From positions 62,001-126,000 of the forward strand of contig NZ_FUYH01000003.1 in the NCBI RefSeq assembly GCF_900167605.1: a DNA stretch of 64,000 nt. The letters run 5' to 3'. The notes under the pieces are model-generated. The model was not told the origin of the DNA and made no database searches. It saw only the letters and a list, made by a program, of their open reading frames with translations. Positions 26,351 through 34,159 of the stretch are shown here, piece by piece. Every line of letters begins with the position of its first letter. Positions within the stretch are counted from its first letter, which is position 1. Made by a program: the position numbers and the translations under genes. Source of the DNA: Caloramator quimbayensis. GTDB taxonomy: Bacteria > Bacillota > Clostridia > Clostridiales > Caloramatoraceae.

Positions 26351-27250
26351 TTATTCTATGTAGTAAACTATTTCATCGATTAAATACTCATCCCCATAGG
26401 TAGTATACTGTCTTAATGACTCCTTTATAATTTTTCTCATGCTTAAATTTTCAAGAAGCATATTTAAATCTCCATCTATATGCTTAAAATCCTCACAAGA
26501 TTTAATATCCTCAATTGAACAGGGCTCTTTTTTTCTCATTAAATATTGAATAATAGGCTTTGAAATATCTTCTATGCTAAATTCTATAAAGCTCTCAGCC
26601 GAATTTAGAATACTTTTAATTTTATCTTTAGCTGAAGCTTCAGAATTAAAATAATTAAATAATTCATTTATTTCACTGCTCATACTAACTGCCAATGATA
26701 AAATGTCCTTATCCGTTATGTGTCCCTTTAAACTCATTAAAAGCCTTGCATAATTTTTTAATACTTCAAAACTCCACTGATAGGAAGTCTCAATTTTACC
26801 TACAGAATTATATTTCTTTGTATAATGAATGCTCGTTAGAAGGTTTGAGAGAATTTCAATATTTCTAATGTCCCTGTCTTTATCTTTATAAAATTTAGTA
26901 GATAAATGAATATTTTTTATATCATCATCTATACAATAAACAAGCCTTCCTGCAAAAAAAGCCTTATGAAAAGTCCCACCCTTAAGTATATTCTTATATG
27001 AATCAATAAACATATCTTTTGATATATAATTTATGTGTATAGGTACGCCAAAAGCCTTACTGTAAATATTCAAAGTCTTACTCTTCTCTTTTGTAACAAC
27101 TAAAAAGTCTATGTCAGATTCCTGCCATATATCGCCATAAATTATGCTTCCATAGACAACAACAGCAATAACGCTGCTATTTTTCTTTAACTTTTCCTCC
27201 ACCTGTGAATATGCCTCTTGAAATTCTTTTATGTTATACACTTTCCTCAC
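26351..27250 (-). CDS. Nucleotidyltransferase-domain protein
   Basis: 299 residues. The N-terminal 90 residues carry the polymerase-beta-type signature VVVYGSIIYGDIWQESDIDFLVV, with the GS pair and the two metal-binding aspartates. The rest is helical, with a C-terminal part (IIQYLMRKKEPCSIEDIKS) that could be a small winged helix. It might adenylylate a small molecule or protein, or be the toxin/antitoxin MNT type, but no HEPN partner gene is adjacent. Function unassigned. It stands alone between DegV and the zinc ribbon gene. Confidence 0.75.
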   Translation of the reverse strand: MRKVYNIKEFQEAYSQVEEKLKKNSSVIAVVVYGSIIYGDIWQESDIDFLVVTKEKSKTLNIYSKAFGVPIHINYISKDMFIDSYKNILKGGTFHKAFFAGRLVYCIDDDIKNIHLSTKFYKDKDRDIRNIEILSNLLTSIHYTKKYNSVGKIETSYQWSFEVLKNYARLLMSLKGHITDKDILSLAVSMSSEINELFNYFNSEASAKDKIKSILNSAESFIEFSIEDISKPIIQYLMRKKEPCSIEDIKSCEDFKHIDGDLNMLLENLSMRKIIKESLRQYTTYGDEYLIDEIVYYIE

Positions 27251-27299
27251 CCCGCTTAATTTAAATTAAAATTTATTATAGCAAAATTAAAAATGAATT

Positions 27300-27331
27300 A
27301 CAAATAAAGCCGGCATTAATTTTATGCCAGC
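27300..27331 (-). terminator. Terminator after the zinc-ribbon gene
   Basis: On the - strand GCTGGCAT and ATGCCGGC pair with one mismatch around AAAATTA and are followed by TTTATTTG. Confidence 0.65.
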
Positions 27332-27571
27332 CTATCCTTCTATATTTCTTATATTTATGACTTCTTTATTTCCGCAATAAGGGCAGATACAATAATGGGT
27401 ACAAATATTAGGAGGATCTCCATCATTTAAATCTGTAAGTCTATAACTTAAATAGGGTGAATAATCATCATAATAATTTTCAACCCTGTCAAGTATCTGC
27501 ATTTTTGCCCCGCAAATACTACAATACTTATCATATTCATAAAATCCATTGCACACAGGGCAAATATACAT
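27332..27571 (-). CDS. Small double zinc-ribbon protein
   Basis: 79 residues with two pairs of cysteine knuckles at the start (CPVC near residue 4 and CSIC near residue 17) and more at the end (a CTHYC segment and CPYC). It should bind one or two zinc ions. The middle is acidic and tyrosine-rich (YYDDYSPYLSYRLTDLNDGD). Function unknown. It begins four bases after the stop of the secreted protein gene upstream, so the two are probably made together. Confidence 0.7.
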   Translation of the reverse strand: MYICPVCNGFYEYDKYCSICGAKMQILDRVENYYDDYSPYLSYRLTDLNDGDPPNICTHYCICPYCGNKEVINIRNIEG

Positions 27572-27575
27572 TTTT

Positions 27576-28235
27576 TCATCTCCTCTTTTTAATAAGCTTT
27601 ATGATAACGATTAGAATTATTATAACTATACCTGTAATCAGTACTGTCTTTAATGGATTAAAGAAATATTTTACCTTTAAATAAATATAGGGAAAAGTTA
27701 TAATATCAATCAATCCAATTTTTTCCTTTTCTCCTATTGAAAGCGCATACTTTCCTCCTCTATCATAGGAGTATACTGCTACATAATAATCTCCGCTTTT
27801 TGGGATTTCCCCTCTTATGCTCTGTGCTCTATAATAAGCTGTTTGAGTAAATTTTTCATAAAAATAATTTTGAGGTCCCGGAGGTAGAACAATCGCTCCA
27901 TAGCTTTGGGGTATTTTAAAAGGTAAATCTGCTTTTTCCTTTATGCCTTCACCTATTATTGCAATATAAGGCTTAAAGTCTTCATTTCCCTTTATAACAG
28001 GAATTGTCATCTCCACATAAAAAGTATCCTTTTCCTTTGCACTAAACTTAACAAAATCAACATCTTCTTTTGTTTTTAGCTCTCCATAAACTGCATAAGA
28101 AATCTGATAATCTGGTACAACTGCTGGATTTGAAAAAATTAAATCTTTTCCCTCAAATATAGGTTTATGAGCATAGGCTGGAACAGAAAAAATAATAATA
28201 AATAATGCTGCAAAAATTACTATTTTTCTCTTCAT
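27576..28235 (-). CDS. Exported protein with C-terminal membrane anchor, function unknown
   Basis: About 219 residues from the ATG at 28235, with GAGG six bases upstream. A signal peptide (KIVIFAALFIIIFSVPAYA) is followed by a beta-rich extracytoplasmic domain of roughly 150 residues, then a membrane helix (VLITGIVIIILIVIIKLI) and a basic KKRR tail. The domain has KTKEDVDFVKFSAKEKDTFYVEM and SGDYYVAVYSYDRGGKYALSIG, which resemble the beta-sandwich of bacterial pre-peptidase C-terminal domains. The protein would display this domain outside the cell. Confidence 0.65.
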   Translation of the reverse strand: MKRKIVIFAALFIIIFSVPAYAHKPIFEGKDLIFSNPAVVPDYQISYAVYGELKTKEDVDFVKFSAKEKDTFYVEMTIPVIKGNEDFKPYIAIIGEGIKEKADLPFKIPQSYGAIVLPPGPQNYFYEKFTQTAYYRAQSIRGEIPKSGDYYVAVYSYDRGGKYALSIGEKEKIGLIDIITFPYIYLKVKYFFNPLKTVLITGIVIIILIVIIKLIKKRR

Positions 28236-28304
28236 ATTAATCCTCAATCTATATTATTTATATAGATAATATATTCAATTCTTATTTTTTTCATACATCT
28301 ATCA

Positions 28305-28341
28305 TAAAAAAAAGAAGTACACTTTATCAAAGGTACTTCTT
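28305..28341 (-). terminator. Terminator after rubredoxin
   Basis: AAGAAGTAC (28312-28320) and GTACTTCTT (28333-28341) form the stem, and on the - strand it is followed by eight Ts. Confidence 0.85.
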
Positions 28342-28349
28342 ATAAAAAA

Positions 28350-28508
28350 TTACATCTTTTCAAAAGCTGATTTGTCTACTCCGCATACTGGACAAACCCA
28401 ATCATCAGGAATATCCTCAAATTTTGTACCTGGTGCAATACCACTGTCTATGTCTCCTACCTCAGGATCATAGACATATCCACAGGCTGTGCAAACATAC
28501 TTATCCAT
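28350..28508 (-). CDS. Rubredoxin
   Basis: 52 residues from the ATG at 28508 (GGAGG upstream), the standard rubredoxin length. Cys6, Cys9, Cys39 and Cys42 in CTACGY and CPVCG bind one iron. [24 protein letters not shown] between them is nearly the family consensus. It carries single electrons in the cytoplasm, for instance to oxygen- or peroxide-detoxifying enzymes in anaerobes. An in-frame start 30 bases upstream would extend it with no homologous sequence. It is monocistronic. Confidence 0.96.
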   Translation of the reverse strand: MDKYVCTACGYVYDPEVGDIDSGIAPGTKFEDIPDDWVCPVCGVDKSAFEKM

Positions 28509-28605
28509 CTTATCTACCTCCATTTTTATACTGGTCATTTTTCTTTTTATTAATTTTCTAAATTTAATTAATTTTATACCAAAACTGTAAATTAATCAAT
28601 AGATT

Positions 28606-29274
28606 TTAAAATGTCTTTCTGTATCTTTCCATAATACCCTTAAATATATCACCTGTGGTTGGAGGTGTAAAGGAAATAGCATTAGCTCCTGCTTTAATCG
28701 TCTCCCTTATACTTTCCTCTGTCGTACCTCCTGTTGCAATTATAGGAACCTCGGGAAACTGCTCTCTTATTTTTCTAACTATTTTAGGAGTATTTTGAGC
28801 ACCTGAAACATTAAAAATAGAAGCTCCTGCTTCAATTCTTGCCTTAAAATCTTCATTTTCAGAAACAACTGTAACTACTATAGGTATATCTATTGTTTCC
28901 TTCATCTCCCTTATGGTTTCATTTAAAGTTGGTGCGTTTACTACAACGCCAATCGCACCTTGAAATTCCGCATCGAGAGCAAGATTAACTACTCTTTTGC
29001 CAGTAGTTATTCCTCCTCCAACACCGCAAAATACCGGAACATCTGCAGCAATCATAATTGAATGGGTTATAACAGGCTGCGGAGTAAAAGGATATACAGC
29101 AATTACCGCATCAGCATTAGTATTCCTTATTATTGCAACATCCGTTGTAAAAACGAGAGATTTTATTCTTTTTCCAAATATAAGTATTCCACTTGCTTCT
29201 CTTATAGCAAGAGGCAGTTCAATCATATGGCTTCTAAGCGAACCCTTTATTTCAGGTATATATTTATTATTCAT
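28606..29274 (-). CDS. TIM-barrel protein of unknown function
   Basis: 222 residues with alternating strands and helices of a complete TIM barrel. Notable segments are VFCGVGGGITTGKRVVNLALDAEF, GAIGVVVNAPTLNETI, IVVTVVSENEDF, the phosphate-binding-like IIATGGTTEESIRETI and NAISFTPPTTGDIF. Close relatives in Clostridia are often just labelled hydrolase. The glycine motifs suggest a phosphate-bearing ligand like those of the tryptophan/histidine-type barrels, but I cannot name the reaction. It is monocistronic with GGAGGG-like sequence upstream of the ATG. Confidence 0.7.
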   Translation of the reverse strand: MNNKYIPEIKGSLRSHMIELPLAIREASGILIFGKRIKSLVFTTDVAIIRNTNADAVIAVYPFTPQPVITHSIMIAADVPVFCGVGGGITTGKRVVNLALDAEFQGAIGVVVNAPTLNETIREMKETIDIPIVVTVVSENEDFKARIEAGASIFNVSGAQNTPKIVRKIREQFPEVPIIATGGTTEESIRETIKAGANAISFTPPTTGDIFKGIMERYRKTF

Positions 29275-29409
29275 ATTATCCCTCCAAAATAATTATATAT
29301 CAGCTTATTTTTAAATTAAAGATTTTTAATCTTTTTATTGAAATTCTCTTTCAAACCATAACCTCATATTTTATATACATTTGCAGATATTATAAATGGA
29401 GATGATTAT

Positions 29410-30447
29410 ATGGCAGCCAAACTATATTCTATGTATTTTATCTTATATCTTTTTATTTTATCTTCTTCTATTTTTAACTATGAGGGATGCATATATGATT
29501 TAAAAACTACACCTCAAACCACAAACAATAAAGTATGCCTTATTATTGTTGACGGATTAAGATACGATTATGTTCCATATATGGAATATATTTCTTGGCA
29601 CATTCAAAATGACAGCGCTGTATTATATAAATCAATATCAGGCGTACCTTCCTATTCAAGACCTGGATACGAAAGAATTTTAACGGGAAGTGAAACTGAA
29701 ATAAACGGTATACATAGCAACAATAATAGAATACTATCTTTAATTCCAAATATATTTTCCCTTTGTAAAAATAAAGGACTTAAAACATCATGCAGCGCCT
29801 TTTACTGGTTCGAAGAGCTCTATCCCTTTTTAATAGATTATAAATATTTATATTTTTATAATGATAGTTTAGTATTTAAAAAGGCAGAAGAATTTGTAAA
29901 AAAATACAAACCTGAATTTATTGTTATCCACCCTATGGAGGTTGATAACGCTGGGCATAGATATGGTGCTAAATCTTCTGGATATATTAATTCAGTAAAA
30001 AACGTTGATAAAAATATAGAAAAAACTTGGGATACTATAAAAAATGATGGTTACACTCTTTTAATAACATCTGATCATGGTCATAGAGATGAAAGCGGGC
30101 ATGGGGATGGATGCAGCGAGTGCATTAATACTCCATTCATAATAATTAGCAATAACATTAAAAATCTAAATTTAAAAGATAATAAAAATATTATCAGCCA
30201 AATAGATATTGCACCTACTATTTGTGATTTTCTCGGAATCTCAAAAACTATCTATATGACAGGAGAATCCCTCTTTCAAAACAAAAACAATATATCCGAA
30301 ATAAGAAGCTTATTTACTTTTTATGGCATAAAAAACTTTAAAAGTTTTTTTAATCTTACGTCCATTATAACATATGTAATAATTTCAATTTATACAGTAA
30401 TTTATTTTTCATATTTTATAATCGTAATAAAGATTTTAAATTCTTAA
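29410..30447 (+). CDS. Membrane-anchored alkaline-phosphatase-superfamily phosphodiesterase
   Basis: 345 residues with an N-terminal and a C-terminal membrane helix and the catalytic part between, probably outside the cell. Metal and nucleophile motifs are visible: VCLIIVDGLRYDY, the serine in SYSRPGYERILTGS, HPMEVDNAGHRYG, and the metal-binding SDHGHRDESGHGDG. These match type I phosphodiesterase/nucleotide-pyrophosphatase and phosphoethanolamine-transferase-like enzymes. The substrate could be a lipid or polymer phosphodiester. GGAGATGAT precedes the ATG. It is divergent from the TIM-barrel gene. Confidence 0.8.
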   Translation: MAAKLYSMYFILYLFILSSSIFNYEGCIYDLKTTPQTTNNKVCLIIVDGLRYDYVPYMEYISWHIQNDSAVLYKSISGVPSYSRPGYERILTGSETEINGIHSNNNRILSLIPNIFSLCKNKGLKTSCSAFYWFEELYPFLIDYKYLYFYNDSLVFKKAEEFVKKYKPEFIVIHPMEVDNAGHRYGAKSSGYINSVKNVDKNIEKTWDTIKNDGYTLLITSDHGHRDESGHGDGCSECINTPFIIISNNIKNLNLKDNKNIISQIDIAPTICDFLGISKTIYMTGESLFQNKNNISEIRSLFTFYGIKNFKSFFNLTSIITYVIISIYTVIYFSYFIIVIKILNS

Positions 30448-30455
30448 AAAAAGTT

Positions 30456-30487
30456 AAAAAAAGACGGTTTTATTACCGTCTTTTTTT
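30456..30487. terminator. Bidirectional terminator between the phosphodiesterase gene and tRNA-Gln
   Basis: AAAAAAAGACGG and CCGTCTTTTTTT pair around TTTATTA. Both strands read into T runs, so it can end the + strand gene and the - strand tRNA. Confidence 0.88.
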
Positions 30488-30488
30488 A

Positions 30489-30564
30489 TGGCTGCCGAGG
30501 TAGGACTCGAACCCACGGAATACCTGATCCAGAGTCAGGTGCCTTACCACTTGGCGACTCGGCA
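30489..30564 (-). tRNA. tRNA-Gln (anticodon CTG), CCA encoded
   Basis: On the - strand the acceptor stem TGCCGAG/CTCGGCA, a D arm with GCCAAGTGGTAAGGC, anticodon stem CCTGA/TCAGG with loop CTCTGGA, and a T arm with GTGGGTTCGAGTCCTAC fold into a standard cloverleaf of 76 bases. The anticodon is CTG, reading CAG. U1-A72 and discriminator G73 agree with glutamine identity. CCA is encoded at the 3' end. Confidence 0.93.
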
Positions 30565-30588
30565 TCAATATTATCTCGAACATTTATT

Positions 30589-30617
30589 ATTATATATACT
30601 CTTTTAATTATAGTCAA
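30589..30617 (-). promoter_or_regulatory. Promoter of tRNA-Gln
   Basis: On the - strand TTGACT, a 17-base spacer and TATAAT lie just upstream of the mature tRNA 5' end, leaving about 25 bases of leader. Confidence 0.75.
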
Positions 30618-30665
30618 GCACTTTTTTAATTAAACTATAAAAATAGATTTATTCTTATTATGATA

Positions 30666-30757
30666 GAGCCCCTAATACTGTTAAGACAAATATCAAGAAC
30701 CTTTGGAAAATCATTGCTTCATAGGATAAAAAACTATCTATACAGCATTATGGGCTT
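30666..30757. repeat. Imperfect inverted repeat related to the 22.3-kb hairpin element
   Basis: AGCCCCTAATACTGT near 30667 is complementary, with two mismatches, to ACAGCATTATGGGCT near 30742. The left end reads like a variant of the left end of the element at 22260 (both contain TAATACTG followed by TAAAGTC- or TAAGAC-like sequence). It lies between hflX and tRNA-Gln and has no coding potential. Confidence 0.5.
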
Positions 30758-30775
30758 AAATCATAATTTATTATA

Positions 30776-32587
30776 TTAATGTATTTCTATCTCATAATCT
30801 TTAACTCTTCCCAAAATATCCTTAGTAGTTCTAATATCTACATATATTCCATCCTCTTTATATTCTTCCTTTTCAACACATTTATTATCATGAAGATATG
30901 ATATTATCTTTGTATCACTATAAGGAATAAACAGCTTTGCTTCAATAAACTCTTTATAAACTTCATTTTCAATCTTCTGCATAAGAACATCAAGATTTAT
31001 TTCCTTTAGTGCGGATATCTCAACTCCATCGCTGTACTTGCTCCTTAAAACCGAAATATTTTCATCATCGGCTATGTCAACCTTATTGAAGGCAAGTATT
31101 ATTTTTTTATCCCCTGCTCCTATTTCCTTTAAAACCGAATTTACAGTTTCAATCTGTGCCTGTGCATTTTTATTTGAAGCATCAACAACATGAACTATCA
31201 CATCACTGTAGATTACTTCCTCAAGAGTTGATTTAAAAGCCTCAATAAGTTCATGTGGAAGTTTTCGAATAAATCCTACAGTATCGGATAAAAGAACATC
31301 TTTCCCTGATGGAAGCTTTACAAGCCTTGTTGTAGTATCAAGAGTTGCAAAAAGCATATCTGCCTCAAGAACTTTTTCTTTATCAATGCCTGAAATTTCA
31401 CAGAGCTTGTTTCTTAGAGTGGATTTACCTGCATTAGTATATCCCGCAAAGGACACAACAGGTATTTCATTTGATTTCCTTCTCTCTCTTTGAAGATTTC
31501 TATTCTTTTTAATATCTTCAAGTTCCTTTTCAAGATCATATATTCTGTTTTTAATATGTCTTCTGTCTATTTCAAGCTTCTTCTCTCCAGGACCTCTTGT
31601 ACCTATCCCTCCCCCTGTTCTTGACAAAACACCTCCAAGACCAATAAGTCTCGGAAGTCTGTACTTAAGCTGTGCAAGCTCTACCTGTATTTTCCCTTCC
31701 CTTGAAACAGCCCTTTGTGCAAAAATATCAAGTATTAAAGTAGTTCTATCTATGACCTTACAACCTATAATCTCCTCAAGATTTCTAACCTGTGCACCGC
31801 TGAGTTCATCATCAAATATAACAGTATCAGCCATAAGACTTTGTCTTAAAAGTGCTATCTCTCTTGCCTTACCGCTTCCTATATAATAGGCTGTATCTAT
31901 TTTACCCCTGTTTTGAATTACTTTATATACAACCTCTGAACCTGCAGTATCTGCAAGTTCCTCAAGTTCATTTAAAGATTCTTCTGGAGTATATAAATCG
32001 CTGCTTGCCATGCCGACAAGTATAGATCTTTCTCTCTTGTTCTCACCTACGACATGGATTTTATCATAAATATTTTTCTCTAAACTTTGAATCATATCCA
32101 TAAAATCCACATTTCTTATTTTGCTTACAGGATAAACTCCTTCAATTAAAACTTCATCATTTATTTTACCATCTTCAATCTTTAAGTAACCAAAGGAAAA
32201 CTCATAGGGTTTCTCATCCTTAATATTAACCGCTGCCATACAATCGAATTTCATATTTATAAGTGCAGTTACATCTACAGATGAAAGATAAGCTTCTCCA
32301 GATGGATGAGTATGAATACATCTTATTCCTGAAAGAGTATTTTCGTTTCTCTTTTCTGACATCGCTTCAAGGCTTACCGTAAAGCTGTCACCTATTCCTA
32401 TATCTATTATCCTGCCTCTTCTATTTATATATAAAGATATCTCTCTATTTATCTTTGACGATATCCTGCAGATTATATCCAATATCTCTGAAGATACAAG
32501 CAGGTTTTTATCACATTCCACTTCATAAAGATTTTCAAGTTCTTCAATATATATTTTTTTAACACCTTCTAAATTGCCTCTTATCAT
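30776..32587 (-). CDS. hflX: Ribosome-associated GTPase HflX with N-terminal JAMM-like domain
   Basis: 603 residues, about 180 longer than HflX of E. coli or B. subtilis at its N-terminus. The normal HflX part begins near residue 185 (RSILVGMASSD): GSGKAREIALL, FDDELSGAQVRNLE, TLILDIFAQRA, LGGVLSRTGGGIGTRGPGE, P-loop GYTNAGKSTL, SDTVGFIRKLPHEL and NKVD. The extra N-terminal domain contains CIHTHPSGEAYLSSVDV: His92, His94, Ser102 and Asp105 fit the JAMM pattern HxHx7Sx2D exactly, with a possible Glu at 49, and the HPSG core resembles RadC. AGGAGGTG precedes the ATG. HflX splits stalled ribosomes under stress; a role for the fused domain is unknown. Confidence 0.92.
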   Translation of the reverse strand: MIRGNLEGVKKIYIEELENLYEVECDKNLLVSSEILDIICRISSKINREISLYINRRGRIIDIGIGDSFTVSLEAMSEKRNENTLSGIRCIHTHPSGEAYLSSVDVTALINMKFDCMAAVNIKDEKPYEFSFGYLKIEDGKINDEVLIEGVYPVSKIRNVDFMDMIQSLEKNIYDKIHVVGENKRERSILVGMASSDLYTPEESLNELEELADTAGSEVVYKVIQNRGKIDTAYYIGSGKAREIALLRQSLMADTVIFDDELSGAQVRNLEEIIGCKVIDRTTLILDIFAQRAVSREGKIQVELAQLKYRLPRLIGLGGVLSRTGGGIGTRGPGEKKLEIDRRHIKNRIYDLEKELEDIKKNRNLQRERRKSNEIPVVSFAGYTNAGKSTLRNKLCEISGIDKEKVLEADMLFATLDTTTRLVKLPSGKDVLLSDTVGFIRKLPHELIEAFKSTLEEVIYSDVIVHVVDASNKNAQAQIETVNSVLKEIGAGDKKIILAFNKVDIADDENISVLRSKYSDGVEISALKEINLDVLMQKIENEVYKEFIEAKLFIPYSDTKIISYLHDNKCVEKEEYKEDGIYVDIRTTKDILGRVKDYEIEIH

Positions 32588-32654
32588 TAAAACACCTCCT
32601 GTGCATTTATATTATACAATAAGATGTAAAAATCTAAAATCCTATTCATACTTA

Positions 32655-32683
32655 TTGACAAACTTCTATCGATATCTTATTCT
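32655..32683 (+). promoter_or_regulatory. Promoter of the hpt gene
   Basis: Perfect TTGACA (32655-32660), 17-base spacer and TATTCT (32678-32683). The start site near 32690 is only compatible with translation from 32703 or 32724, which excludes longer upstream frames. Confidence 0.75.
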
Positions 32684-32723
32684 AATTCTAAACGAAGGTT
32701 ATATGGAGGGAGTAGAAATTATA

Positions 32724-33251
32724 ATGGAAGGAAAAAAAGAAAACATACTTATATCCGCTGAAGAAATATCAGAAAAAATAGGTGAAATTGCAAAAGTAAT
32801 ATCCAATGATTATAAGGGAAAGAAGCTTTATATATTATCACTGCTCCGTGGAAGCTTCATTTTTACAGCTGATTTAATAAGAAAAATCGATATCCCTGTC
32901 ATGGTTGGATTTATGGCAACATCAAGCTATGGTCATAATGAAACATCATCAGGATGCGTTAAAGTTGTACAGGATGTTGCTGATAATATAGAAGGATACG
33001 ACGTTTTAATTGTCGATGATATTGTCGACACAGGAATTACTATGAAATTTGTAAAGGAATACCTTCAAAAATATAACCCAAACAGCATAAAGTGCTGCGT
33101 TCTTTTGGATAAGCCAGAAAGAAGAAAGGTTGATATTTCTCCAGATTATAAATGTTTTACAATACCTGATGTTTTTGTAGTAGGATATGGTCTTAACTAC
33201 GGCGACTATTATAGGAACAAGCCTTATATATTCAACTGGGAAGAAAAATAA
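32724..33251 (+). CDS. hpt: Hypoxanthine phosphoribosyltransferase
   Basis: About 175 residues. The PRPP-binding loop DVLIVDDIVDTGITM, the LLRGSFIFTADL loop, FMATSSYGHNETSSG and a C-terminal VVGYGLNYGDYYRN are the standard HPRT blocks. It salvages hypoxanthine and guanine with PRPP to IMP and GMP in the cytoplasm. I prefer the ATG at 32724, preceded by GGAGGGAG, over the ATG at 32703, which overlaps that site; the choice changes only seven residues. It is divergent from hflX. Confidence 0.93.
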   Translation: MEGKKENILISAEEISEKIGEIAKVISNDYKGKKLYILSLLRGSFIFTADLIRKIDIPVMVGFMATSSYGHNETSSGCVKVVQDVADNIEGYDVLIVDDIVDTGITMKFVKEYLQKYNPNSIKCCVLLDKPERRKVDISPDYKCFTIPDVFVVGYGLNYGDYYRNKPYIFNWEEK

Positions 33252-33255
33252 AACT

Positions 33256-33302
33256 AAAAGCCAGTAATACTGAAGAAAAAGCAGTATTGCTGGCTTTTAA
33301 TT
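33256..33302. terminator. Bidirectional terminator between hpt and yunB
   Basis: AAAAGCCAGTAATACTG (33256-33272) pairs with CAGTATTGCTGGCTTTT (33282-33298) with a single G-T style mismatch. Ts follow on both strands. Confidence 0.85.
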
Positions 33303-33309
33303 AAAATAT

Positions 33310-33987
33310 TTATTTGTTTGGAGATGTATATTGATTTGTAATTCCATCTGATTTTACTCCATCTATATTAGCATAGGTATTCGGAACCTTCCCGACTATT
33401 ATGCTTTCAGCAATAGGAATATTAGATGTTACAGTTACCATATTCCTTGCAAGAGGTATTACTACTTGAATCGTTGATTTAACATCGAGATATACAATAT
33501 GTCTTGTCTGGTTTATACCAGCTGCCTGAAACTCTGAACGATAACTTGTAACAACAGAACCTACAGGCTGCATTTTAAATGTAATTTTAGGACCGTAATA
33601 TGCAAACAAGTCATTTTTAGCTAAAAGCCCAAGGGGAATTTTAACTCCCCTTGCACCTATGCTTTGTATTCTATTTTGTACTGATAAAGCAATATCTGAG
33701 CCTATCCTGTTAAGCTCAACTGTATTAGCCTGTATCATAACTATATTGCCGTCCTTATCGGTTTTAATGTTCATTATATCATCATAGGATATCTTATTTC
33801 CAAATTCCTCTCGTATAGTACCATTTATTGTTTCCGTTGCAATTATTCTCGCCTCAGCATCACAAAGAGCCATCATAACCGGTTTTAACTCCCTGTCAAG
33901 CTTATAAAATATAAATAAAATAAATATAAATATAAAAAGCAGTATAACTCCGCTTTTAATCTTTCTGTTTTTGAAGGATTTGGTCAT
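33310..33987 (-). CDS. yunB: YunB-family sporulation protein
   Basis: 225 residues from the ATG at 33987, with GGGGGGA upstream. A basic start and one membrane helix (SGVILLFIFIFILFIFYKL) are followed by an extracytoplasmic domain: ALCDAEARIIATETINGTI, IMNIKTDKDGNIVMIQANTVELNRI, GVKIPLGLL and YGPKITFKMQPVGSVVTSYRSEFQAAGINQTRHIVYL. These match YunB, a SigE-controlled protein of B. subtilis sporulation. It is monocistronic and divergent from the class A PBP. Confidence 0.9.
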   Translation of the reverse strand: MTKSFKNRKIKSGVILLFIFIFILFIFYKLDRELKPVMMALCDAEARIIATETINGTIREEFGNKISYDDIMNIKTDKDGNIVMIQANTVELNRIGSDIALSVQNRIQSIGARGVKIPLGLLAKNDLFAYYGPKITFKMQPVGSVVTSYRSEFQAAGINQTRHIVYLDVKSTIQVVIPLARNMVTVTSNIPIAESIIVGKVPNTYANIDGVKSDGITNQYTSPNK

Positions 33988-34159
33988 CAAAATCCCCCCT
34001 TCTTATTATTCTATGCCTTTAAATAAATTTTGTTACATTATTTTTTATAAAGTACTCTATCTTAAAAGAATTTTTTATTACTCTTAAAATATGATATAAT
34101 GTATTAATGAAAGTTTTAAGACCTTAAATTTACTGCTTATACTGAAAAGGAGGTCAATT

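Noticed and set aside
26351-27250. HEPN/MNT toxin-antitoxin system
   Set aside because: The nucleotidyltransferase is much longer than MNT antitoxins and no HEPN-type neighbour exists.
30776-32587. The HflX N-terminal extension as a wrong start codon
   Set aside because: The extension starts with AGGAGGTG and an ATG, is compact coding sequence, and contains an exact JAMM pattern.
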